From UBA6544 sp049601975 (GTDB lineage Bacteria; Pseudomonadota; Alphaproteobacteria; UBA8366): a stretch of 64,000 nucleotides of DNA. This document shows, piece after piece, positions 34,649-41,908 of the stretch. The translations under genes were made by a program, and so were the position numbers. Numbering within the stretch: position 1 is the stretch's first letter; each line of letters starts with the position of its first letter. The DNA is taken from NCBI GenBank assembly GCA_049601975.1, contig JBMYRC010000006.1, positions 5,266 through 69,265 on the forward strand, written 5' to 3'. Below the pieces are notes generated by a model. The model was not told the origin of the DNA and did not search any database. It was given only the letters and a program-made list of their open reading frames with translations.

Positions 34649-35583
34649 CCCGAGATCGGCTCCAGCCCTTCTTCCGCGCGCACGGCATTTATGATCTGGA
34701 GCACACGCTCCGGCCACGGGTGAAACTGGACGCCGTACTCCCCGACAAGGCGCGAATTATCCATCAAGTAGATCCCGGATTCGTCTTTGCCGCCGGTCTC
34801 GTTCTCAAAGCGGATATCAGCGTCGGGTAGATAACCTCGCACCATCTCGGCCAAGTCGCCCATGGTAATCGTTGTGCCGCCGGAGTTGTAAATCGAATGC
34901 TTCGGCGCATCAGACATGAGTACACGGGCGAAGACTTCGGTAATGTCGTCCACGTGGATCGGCAGACGCGTGTAATCCGCGAAGGGGAAATTCGCGACCT
35001 CACCCCGGGACGGTTTCACAATACATTGGACGTGATCGACCGAGCCAAAAATCTTATCAGGGCCCGAGACATTGGTCGGCCGCACACCGCTAATCGACAT
35101 TCCATGTTTGTCGATATAATCCTGAGCCTGCCACTCGTTGAAAATCTTATGCATCGAGTACTGGTTTTCGCCATGCTTAAAGTCTTCTTCATTCACCGCC
35201 CGTTCACCGTAGTTTCTCTGAAAACCATAGACCGCGAGCGAACTCGCATAGACAACGCGCTTGGCGCCCGTCAGGCGTGATGCTTCAAAGAAATTATCCA
35301 TACCGATGACATTCAACTTCATCGCCATATGCGGCGGATGATGACTACCGATGTAATACGCTAGATTGATCGTCCGGTCCGCACCTGCGGCCGCCATCTT
35401 GTCCATGACATCGTCAAAATGCGTGATGTCGCCCCGCACAACCCGGACTTTATCCCCGAAATCATCGAAATCTCCATCCTGCGGCGCAATATCCATCACT
35501 GTGACTTCCTCGCCTTGCGCCACGAGGGACCGCGTCAGACGACGGCCGATGAATCCTGTCCCACCTGCTATGAATACGGACAT
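34645..35583 (-). CDS. NAD-dependent epimerase/dehydratase family protein
   Basis: 312 residues. Extended SDR: N-terminal VFIAGGTGFIGRRLTRSL (GxxGxxG), DITHFDDV, catalytic YSMHK (Tyr-X3-Lys) near residue 140, and SGVRPTNVSGP. Acts on a nucleotide sugar or a related hydroxy/keto substrate in the cytoplasm. Stands alone, convergent with the crotonase gene. No glycosylation genes are nearby, so a catabolic substrate is possible. Confidence 0.88.
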   Translation of the reverse strand: MSVFIAGGTGFIGRRLTRSLVAQGEEVTVMDIAPQDGDFDDFGDKVRVVRGDITHFDDVMDKMAAAGADRTINLAYYIGSHHPPHMAMKLNVIGMDNFFEASRLTGAKRVVYASSLAVYGFQRNYGERAVNEEDFKHGENQYSMHKIFNEWQAQDYIDKHGMSISGVRPTNVSGPDKIFGSVDHVQCIVKPSRGEVANFPFADYTRLPIHVDDITEVFARVLMSDAPKHSIYNSGGTTITMGDLAEMVRGYLPDADIRFENETGGKDESGIYLMDNSRLVGEYGVQFHPWPERVLQIINAVRAEEGLEPISG

Positions 35584-35725
35584 GTTCGCTCCTCCCTACC
35601 CTGCATTTTCGTCCCTTACTGAAGTAGAGCCGAATCTGACAGACCAAGGGCCGGGTATTGAATTCTCTTTCACCCTCTGCGACCTAGCTTATGAAACAAT
35701 CAACGCTTAACGAAGGAAGATCAGG

Positions 35726-37273
35726 ATGACGTGGCAGCCGGAACTCGATGAACTGAAACGCCGCGAGGCATTCGCCGAGGAATTGGGAGGGCCGGAGCGC
35801 GTGAGGCGCCAGCACGACGGCGACCGGCTGACGATCCGAGAACGGGTTGAGCAGATGTCGGACACCGGATCGTTTCGTGAGCTCGGTAAGATCGCCGGGA
35901 TGGCGGATTATGATGCGAACAATGACCTGGAGAAACTAACTCCTTCTAATTTCGTTTTCGGCCGCGCCAAAGTGGACGGTCGGCAAGTCGTAATCGGTGG
36001 TGACGACTTCACGGTGCGTGGTGGCTCCGCCGATGCGACGATCAAGGAAAAGCACCAAATGTGCGAGCGCATGGCGCACGAATTGCGCCTCCCCTTGATC
36101 CGCATGGTTGAAGGATCCGGCGGCGGCGGTTCGGTCAAAACCATCGAGACTACCGGGCGCGCAAACGTTCCAGGCGTCGCCGGTTGGGAAGTTGTGGTCG
36201 ACAACATGGGCACGATCCCTCGGGTGGCGTTGGGTCTAGGCTCTGTCGCCGGTCTCGGTGCCGCTCATCTGGCGGCGGCGCATTACTCCGTCATGATCAA
36301 AGACAACTCCGCACTCTTCGTTGCCGGGCCGCCGGTCGTCGAACGGCTTGGCCAAAAGCTGACCAAGAATGAACTCGGGGGTTGGAAGATTCAACTCCGC
36401 GCAGGCGCCGTCGATCATGCAGTCGACACCGAAGAAGACGCCTTCGAATGCGCACGCAAGTTTCTCTCCTACCTGCCACCTTCCGTGCATGACGTGCCGC
36501 CACGCGGCCCGCAGGAAGACGATCCGAACCGCCGCGAGGAATGGCTTCTGGACGCCATCCCGCGCGATATCCGCAAGGTCTATAAGATCCGCCCGATCAT
36601 CGAGGCGGTCGTCGACGAAGGATCGTTCTTCGAATGGGGCGACCGCTACGGCAAATCCATCGTCACCGGTTTTGCACGCCTCGACGGCTGGCCTGTCGCC
36701 TTGATGGCAAGCGATCCCTACTCCTATGGCGGTGGCTGGACGGCTGATACTTGCCGCAAGGTCGAAAAATTCGTCGACACCGCCGACACGTTCCATCTAC
36801 CCATCGTTTACCTGGCGGACTGCCCAGGATTCCAGATCGGGCTTGAGGCCGAAAAGAACGGGACCATCAAGGAAGGCGTGCGCGCCATGAGCGCCATTTG
36901 GCAAACCGAGACGCCGTGGTGTTCAGTCATCATCCGCAACGCTTTCGGCGTCGCTGGGGCTGCGCACAAGAACGGCGGTCGTTTCTGCACCCGCTATGCT
37001 TGGCCGTCGGGCCGCTGGGGCTCCTTGCCCCTCGAAGGCGGGATCGAGGCCGCCTACCGCGCCGATATCGCGGGCGCCGACGATCCCGATGCGAAAATGG
37101 CGGAGATTGAGGAACGATTGAACAAACTCCGCTCGCCATTCCGATCGGCCGAGAGTTTTTGGATCGAGGAGATTGTCGACCCCCGCAAAACGCGCTCGCT
37201 GCTCTGCGATTTCGCCAATACGGTCGCGCCGCTGCGCGAACCTGGCCTACGCCGACGCATGATGCGGCCATAA
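35726..37273 (+). CDS. Acyl-CoA carboxylase carboxyltransferase subunit (PccB/AccD-like)
   Basis: 515 residues, the family norm. Two crotonase-type halves: N-terminal carboxybiotin domain (VIGGDDFTVRGGS, VEGSGGGGSVKT, NMGTIPRVALGLGSVAGLGAAHLA) and C-terminal acyl-CoA domain (VTGFARLDGWPVALMASDPY, YLADCPGFQIGLEAEKNGTIKEG). It moves CO2 from biotin to propionyl-, methylcrotonyl- or another acyl-CoA. No biotin carboxylase/BCCP subunit is in the window. AGGAAGATCAGG precedes the ATG. First gene of a co-directional run to 41879. Confidence 0.92.
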   Translation: MTWQPELDELKRREAFAEELGGPERVRRQHDGDRLTIRERVEQMSDTGSFRELGKIAGMADYDANNDLEKLTPSNFVFGRAKVDGRQVVIGGDDFTVRGGSADATIKEKHQMCERMAHELRLPLIRMVEGSGGGGSVKTIETTGRANVPGVAGWEVVVDNMGTIPRVALGLGSVAGLGAAHLAAAHYSVMIKDNSALFVAGPPVVERLGQKLTKNELGGWKIQLRAGAVDHAVDTEEDAFECARKFLSYLPPSVHDVPPRGPQEDDPNRREEWLLDAIPRDIRKVYKIRPIIEAVVDEGSFFEWGDRYGKSIVTGFARLDGWPVALMASDPYSYGGGWTADTCRKVEKFVDTADTFHLPIVYLADCPGFQIGLEAEKNGTIKEGVRAMSAIWQTETPWCSVIIRNAFGVAGAAHKNGGRFCTRYAWPSGRWGSLPLEGGIEAAYRADIAGADDPDAKMAEIEERLNKLRSPFRSAESFWIEEIVDPRKTRSLLCDFANTVAPLREPGLRRRMMRP

Positions 37274-37286
37274 AGGAGACAGATTC

Positions 37287-37721
37287 ATGGCGATTGAAGC
37301 ATGGACTGGAACCTATGAGGACCTTCCACTCGGTGCAGAGGAATCTGCGTCGCAATTGATAGACGGGTCGGCCATCGACGCCTTCGCAAATGCGATCCAA
37401 AGCTTTAATCCAGTTCATATGGATGGGGATTGGGCACGCGAAAACACCCATTATCCGGATCGTATAGCGCATGGCGTCATGACAACGGCGCTCATGTCGC
37501 AACCACTCGTACAATTCTGCGAGAGGTATAAGATTCGGACGGCCCTGCTTACCTCGTCCTCACGATATACCCGTGCCGTGATCGCGGGAGATACGGTAAC
37601 CACGACCGTGCGCCTAGTTGAGAAGATGGACGCAAAGAAGCGTATCCGCTTTGAGGTGGAAACCAAAAATCAGAATGATGAAGTCGTGATGATTGGTGAA
37701 CTCCTCGAACAGTGCATTTAG
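37287..37721 (+). CDS. MaoC-like hot-dog domain protein
   Basis: 144 residues, one hot-dog fold. The hydratase-2 signature is recognisable: FNPVHMD then YPDRIAHGVM and SSRYTRAVIAGDTVTTTVRL. The catalytic Asp of (R)-hydratases (D-x-N-P-x-H) is Ser here (SFNPVH), so the normal Asp/His pair is incomplete; a thioesterase or a variant hydratase is possible. AAAGGAG precedes the ATG, 13 bases after the carboxyltransferase stop, so same operon. Acts on a CoA thioester. Confidence 0.87.
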   Translation: MAIEAWTGTYEDLPLGAEESASQLIDGSAIDAFANAIQSFNPVHMDGDWARENTHYPDRIAHGVMTTALMSQPLVQFCERYKIRTALLTSSSRYTRAVIAGDTVTTTVRLVEKMDAKKRIRFEVETKNQNDEVVMIGELLEQCI

Positions 37722-37791
37722 GACAACGGATCGCATCTTGCTCAGTTAAGATTGCGATGCCACTCTGGTAAAAATTGTTCAAAGGACCTGA

Positions 37792-38427
37792 ATGATGGCA
37801 GAGCCGACACAGTTGGAAGTCTTCACTGACTACGTTTGACCGTGGTGTTATCTCAGTACCGGGCGTATTGAGAAATTGAATGAAAAATACAACATCGAGA
37901 TGAAGTGGATTCACTTCCCCCTGCACCCTGACACACCGCAGGAAGGCCGCGCGATGACCGATTTGTTCGCGGGACGAAGTGAAGCCGAGATGAAGGCCCG
38001 CCAAGATCAAATGAAGGGCTTGATGGAGCAAGAAGGCCTGCCGTATGGCGAGCGTACCCATACTTACAACAGCCGCCTTGCGCAGGAAATTGGTGCCTGG
38101 GCAGACACGCAAGAGGGTGGCGACATCATGCATGACGCGCTTTACCGCGCCTATTTCGTCGACACCAAGAACATTGGCGATCCAGATGTTTTACTGGAAA
38201 TCGTGGAAGCAAACGGGCTTTCGGTCGATGAGGCGCGCAAGGTACTTGAAGAGCGCACCTTCAAGGATGTCGTCGACGAGGATTGGAGCAAGTCGCACCA
38301 ATACGGTGTCACAGGTGTGCCGACTTTTGTCGCCGCTGGGCACGGGGTCGTCGGCGCACAACCATATGACGCCCTTGAGCAGTTCTTGGAATCCGTCGGT
38401 GTAGAGGAACGCACCAACGGCGACTAA
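37792..38427 (+). CDS. DsbA/FrnE-like thiol oxidoreductase with in-frame TGA at the active site: candidate selenoprotein
   Basis: About 211 residues if the TGA at 37837-37839 is read through. The AAAGGA site at 37781-37786 serves the ATG pair at 37792/37795. Translation runs LEVFTDYV-(TGA)-PWCYLSTGRIEKL and stays open for 195 more codons with full FrnE/DsbA-like features: an all-helical insert (FPLHPDTPQEGRAMTDLFAG) and the cis-proline loop TGVPTFVAAG. The TGA takes the place of the nucleophilic Cys of CPWC, where selenocysteine occurs in redox proteins, and a SECIS-like hairpin follows at 37852-37872. Gene calling without recoding would start at TTG 37876 and lose the active site. Alternative: a TGC/TGT to TGA nonsense change or a sequencing error. 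Sits between a MaoC-like and a TauD gene (23 bases to the latter). Confidence 0.75.
37852..37872 (+). promoter_or_regulatory. Candidate bacterial SECIS element
   Basis: CTCAGTAC - CGGGC - GTATTGAG: eight contiguous pairs (one G-U) closing a 5-base loop whose second base is G. The stem starts 12 bases, and the loop 20 bases, after the TGA at 37837-37839. From the general rule for bacterial SECIS (short hairpin right after the UGA, loop roughly 16-37 bases downstream, G among the first loop bases) every criterion is met. It lies within coding sequence, as bacterial SECIS elements do. Confidence 0.7.
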
Positions 38428-38450
38428 AAGCGAACGGGAGGAAATGTTCT

Positions 38451-39374
38451 ATGACGATTGAAATCAAACCGCTCACGATTCATACCGGCGCGGAAATCTC
38501 CGGTGTTGATCTAAATCAACCCATCTCCGACAGCGATGCTACAGATATCTGGGATGCCTTTCTAAAATGGAAGGTCGTATTCTTCCGCGATCAACCGATG
38601 AGTCATGCGGATCAAGTCGCGTTCGGGCGTCGGTTCGGCGAATTGACCATCGGTCACGCGGTCTTCGGACATGTCGACGGCTATCCGGAAATATACTCCA
38701 TCGCCAAGGACCGTTGGGACAATCGGTATAAACCGGCTCCGAAAAACATCCGTCCCTGGACAGGGTTTCACGCCGACATCACGGCGGCGGTCAATCCACC
38801 TGCGGTTTCCATTCTGCGAGGCGTCACCATTCCACCCTATGGCGGCGACACGTTATGGGCCAACTTGGTCGTCGCCTATGACAGTCTGTCGGAGCCGATC
38901 CGTAACTTCGTCGACGGATTGCGGGGCCTGCATAAATTCCAACCCCCAGGGGAAATCGACGTCACGGAAGAATACAAAGCGATGCAAGAACGTCGTCGCC
39001 TGACGACAGAGCATCCAATGGTCCGGGTGCATCCGGAAACCGGAGAGCGCGTTCTCTATATCAGCCCCAGTTTCTTGAAATCGATTGTCGGCATGGAGCC
39101 GCGCGAAAGCGAACTGATCCTAGAGATGCTCTGGGAGCACTCGGTTCGCCCCGAGTTTACCCTTCGTTATAAGTGGGAGCCGAATGACCTCGCTATGTGG
39201 GATAATCGCGCGGTCGTCCACTGCGCGCCCCGGGACATTTACGAGACCGATTTCGACCGCCAGCTCTATCGCATCACCATGTTGGGCGATATCCCAGTGG
39301 GTGTAGACGGACGACAATCGGTTTCAATTTCGGGCGAGCCCATCACACCTATCGCCGCTGCCGCGGCAGAATAA
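38451..39374 (+). CDS. TauD/TfdA family Fe(II)/2-oxoglutarate dioxygenase
   Basis: 307 residues. Jelly-roll dioxygenase: start IHTGAEISGVDLNQP, HxD iron ligands in WTGFHADITA, PYGGDTLWAN, distal His in DNRAVVHCAPRD and the 2-oxoglutarate Arg in LYRITMLGD. It hydroxylates a sulfonate, aryloxyacid, carnitine-like or related substrate; the exact one is unknown. GGGAGG precedes the ATG. Lies 23 bases after the selenoprotein candidate. It has a further C-terminal Ala-rich tail. Confidence 0.92.
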   Translation: MTIEIKPLTIHTGAEISGVDLNQPISDSDATDIWDAFLKWKVVFFRDQPMSHADQVAFGRRFGELTIGHAVFGHVDGYPEIYSIAKDRWDNRYKPAPKNIRPWTGFHADITAAVNPPAVSILRGVTIPPYGGDTLWANLVVAYDSLSEPIRNFVDGLRGLHKFQPPGEIDVTEEYKAMQERRRLTTEHPMVRVHPETGERVLYISPSFLKSIVGMEPRESELILEMLWEHSVRPEFTLRYKWEPNDLAMWDNRAVVHCAPRDIYETDFDRQLYRITMLGDIPVGVDGRQSVSISGEPITPIAAAAAE

Positions 39375-39387
39375 ACAAAGGCAACAC

Positions 39388-39771
39388 ATGACAACGCAAC
39401 GCCCGAACCTGTTCTTTCATCAAATCGACGCGGAAGGCGAGTTCGAGCCGCGCGGAGATGGCGCACCCGGAATCTCCGTCAAAATTCTATCCAACAGTTT
39501 GGATACGGATAAGAAGACCGGTAGCCGCACGAGATTGGTCCGCCTTGCCCCCGGTACTAAAACACCGGAAGCGCACGCCCATCCTTATTGGGAAGAAATT
39601 TACATGCTGGAGGGTGAGATGATCACGCACGAAGGCACCGATGGCGAGAAAACCGTCGGCCCGAACTGCTATGCCGCCCGCAAACCCAGCTTCATGCACG
39701 GCCCAGTGCGCAGCGAGACCGGTTGCCTGATGATCGACTTCTGCTGGTACGATAGCGAGGACGCGGAATGA
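39388..39771 (+). CDS. Cupin domain protein
   Basis: 127 residues, single cupin. Motif 1 is PEAHAHPYWEEIYMLEGEM (two His and Glu metal ligands); motif 2 is PNCYAARKPSFMHGPVRSETG with the last His. Likely metal-dependent, perhaps a small dioxygenase or isomerase accessory. Starts 13 bases after the TauD gene and overlaps the next gene by four bases (ATGA), so clearly in the operon. Confidence 0.85.
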   Translation: MTTQRPNLFFHQIDAEGEFEPRGDGAPGISVKILSNSLDTDKKTGSRTRLVRLAPGTKTPEAHAHPYWEEIYMLEGEMITHEGTDGEKTVGPNCYAARKPSFMHGPVRSETGCLMIDFCWYDSEDAE

Positions 39772-40397
39772 ACGACATCTCACCACCCAACATGGTTTCC
39801 ACGATCGCGGAACTCGAAGCCATTTACGGCGAGCCCTTGGCGCAATCTCTGGTCAAAGAGATCGATTACATCTCGGATCATTACCGCGCCTTCATCGAGA
39901 AGTCACCGTTCATGGTCCTGGCAAGCGTCGCCGAGGAAGGGCTCGATTGTTCGCCGCGCGGCGACCCTTCGGGATTTGTCCGTGTGATTGACGAGAAGAC
40001 GGTGATGATCCCCGACCGGCGCGGCAACAACCGCATCGACACGCTGCGCAATCTTGTGCGGGACCCGCGTGTCTCGTTGCTGTTCCTGGTGCCGGGTGTG
40101 GGTGAGACTCTGCGGATCAATGGCCGCGCCGACATTTCCGTCGACCCGGACCTTTGTGCTTCCTTCGACATGAACGGCAAGACGCCCCGCAGCGTGATCG
40201 TGGTGACCGCCGAGCGGGTCTACTTCCAATGTCAAAAGGCCTTGGCCCGCTCACGACTTTGGGATCCAGAGGCCCGGATCGAGCGGAAGGAACTTCCATC
40301 TGCAGGCGATATCCTTCAAGGGTTAAGCAAGAATGATTTCGACGGCGACGCCTATGACAAGAATTATCCCGAGCGTTTGAAGAAAACCATCTACTGA
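39768..40397 (+). CDS. Pyridoxamine 5'-phosphate oxidase family protein (MSMEG_1061-type FMN protein)
   Basis: 209 residues. The split-barrel FMN fold shows FMVLASVAEEGLDCSPRGDPSGFVRVIDE and PDRRGNNRIDTLRNLVRDPRVSLLFLVPG, the pattern of the MSMEG_1061 PPOX group, plus a C-terminal VYFQCQKALARSRLWDP block. Such proteins bind FMN or F420 and reduce or oxidise small molecules; this subgroup is not true PdxH. Translationally coupled to the cupin gene. Function within the operon is unknown. Confidence 0.88.
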   Translation: MNDISPPNMVSTIAELEAIYGEPLAQSLVKEIDYISDHYRAFIEKSPFMVLASVAEEGLDCSPRGDPSGFVRVIDEKTVMIPDRRGNNRIDTLRNLVRDPRVSLLFLVPGVGETLRINGRADISVDPDLCASFDMNGKTPRSVIVVTAERVYFQCQKALARSRLWDPEARIERKELPSAGDILQGLSKNDFDGDAYDKNYPERLKKTIY

Positions 40398-40413
40398 ACA
40401 AGGCGAAAGATAA

Positions 40414-41106
40414 ATGATCCACGATCCCCCTGCCCTGACAATCCATCGCGGGTTTAAACGACCGTCTCAGGCATTGCTCGATAAGTTCAAACGTGCGCAA
40501 ACCTCTCATCTCTGTGACGCCATGAATGGCCGGGGTGCCCTCGACTATCGCATCAAGCCGCTCGATGAATCGCAATCGGTCTTTGTCGGCCCGGCAATTA
40601 CCGCGCAATCAGCACCCGCCGATATCGCCGGTATGTTTGGTGGCGTACATGAAGCGCAGCCAGGTGACGTGCTTGTCGTCGCGAACGACGCCTTCTCAGG
40701 TACAGCGGTGGTCGGTGACCTCGCCATCGGCATGATGAAAAACAAGGGTATCGTCGGCTTCGTCACAGATGGTCTCGCACGCGACAAAGCGGGCATACTC
40801 GAAGTAGGATTACCCTGTTTCTGCCAAGGTATTTCGCCGAACTCACCGGGACGCACGGGCCTTGGAATAGTTGGCGCACCGGTAACCTTGGGCGGCGTCC
40901 ACGTTAATCCGGGCGACATCATCATCGGTGATCCAGACTCTGTCGTCGTCGTGCCCCAAGAAGAAGCCGAGGAAGTTGCGGTGCTACTCGCCGAAATTCA
41001 AGAAGCCGAGAAGACGGCCATCCAGCGCGTTGCAGACGGCGCCACGATGCCCGCGAGCATGGACAGCATGATCGCCAACGCCCACATCATCGAGGACAAT
41101 ACCTGA
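40414..41106 (+). CDS. RraA-like family protein, likely 4-hydroxy-2-oxoacid aldolase
   Basis: 230 residues. The RraA/HMG-aldolase fold is seen in TSHLCDAMNG, GDVLVVANDAFSGTAVVGDL and KNKGIVGFVTDGLARD. The DGxxRD metal/substrate motif used by catalytic members (4-hydroxy-4-methyl-2-oxoglutarate aldolase) is intact, which speaks for an enzyme rather than an RNase E inhibitor. These cleave 4-hydroxy-4-substituted-2-oxo acids to pyruvate. The next gene is an MhpD-like hydratase that would make such a substrate, so a hydratase/aldolase pair is likely. Confidence 0.88.
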   Translation: MIHDPPALTIHRGFKRPSQALLDKFKRAQTSHLCDAMNGRGALDYRIKPLDESQSVFVGPAITAQSAPADIAGMFGGVHEAQPGDVLVVANDAFSGTAVVGDLAIGMMKNKGIVGFVTDGLARDKAGILEVGLPCFCQGISPNSPGRTGLGIVGAPVTLGGVHVNPGDIIIGDPDSVVVVPQEEAEEVAVLLAEIQEAEKTAIQRVADGATMPASMDSMIANAHIIEDNT

Positions 41107-41879
41107 TGGCGGGTGCGGCCGATATGATCTGGCAGCTTTGGAACGCAGGCGAAGTCATCGATAGCCTACCGGAAGATTTGCGCCCCCACACCCGCGACGA
41201 AGGTTACGCGGTCCAGGCCGAGTTGGAAGCCTTGAGCAAGCGTCCTCTCGTCGGCTGGAAGATTGCGGCAACCAGTAAGGCAGGCCAACACCATATCGGT
41301 GTCAGCGGCCCCATTGCAGGCCGCCTATTAGCGCAGCGGGTATTCGATGACGGTGCGGAATTGGCCTTTGGTGCCAACCGAATGCGCGTCGCAGAGCCGG
41401 AATTCGCCTTTCGTTTCGGCCAAGCTCTCGGCCCGCGAGAAGATGCCTATCAAATCGACGAGGTCTTGGCGGCGGTCGATAGCCTACACCCTGCGATCGA
41501 AGTGCCGGATTCACGCTTTGATGATTTCGCCAGTGCGGGTGAAGCCCAGCTTATCGCGGACAATGCTTGTGCGCATGAATTCGTGCTCGGACCGCCGACA
41601 ATCGCCAACTGGCGGGATATCGATCTCTCGAAACACGAAGTAAGCGTGGAGGCGGTCGGCGGTGACCAATACACCGGCATCGGATCGAACGTCCTCGGCG
41701 ACCCTCGCGTCGCCCTTTTATGGTTGGTCAACGAAGTCACCGGTCTTGGTCTCACTCTGGACGCCGGACACGTCGTAACCACCGGCACATGCGCGGAGCC
41801 GCTCGAGGTTGAGCCCGAAGATGAAATCATCATGAATTTCGGCGACCTAGGTACTGTCGAATTGACTTTTACCGGATAG
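41106..41879 (+). CDS. 2-keto-4-pentenoate hydratase/fumarylacetoacetase family protein (MhpD-like)
   Basis: 257 residues. Metal ligands of MhpD-type hydratases: ExE in RVAEPEFAFRFG and Glu in AIEVPDSRFDDF; KxxxTS-like KIAATSKAGQHHIGV near residue 55. It adds water to 2-hydroxypenta-2,4-dienoate-type compounds (or decarboxylates oxalocrotonate-type ones). The start ATG shares one base with the RraA-like stop (TGATG), so the two are made together; this ends the co-directional run that began at 35726. Confidence 0.9.
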   Translation: MAGAADMIWQLWNAGEVIDSLPEDLRPHTRDEGYAVQAELEALSKRPLVGWKIAATSKAGQHHIGVSGPIAGRLLAQRVFDDGAELAFGANRMRVAEPEFAFRFGQALGPREDAYQIDEVLAAVDSLHPAIEVPDSRFDDFASAGEAQLIADNACAHEFVLGPPTIANWRDIDLSKHEVSVEAVGGDQYTGIGSNVLGDPRVALLWLVNEVTGLGLTLDAGHVVTTGTCAEPLEVEPEDEIIMNFGDLGTVELTFTG

Positions 41880-41908
41880 ACGACACCCCAACTGTATTAA
41901 ATGATTTT

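Noticed and set aside
37876..38427. Short DsbA-like gene starting at TTG 37876
   Set aside because: It would lack the whole active-site motif and has no ribosome site; the upstream ATG with AAAGGA and continuous homology across the TGA is a better gene.
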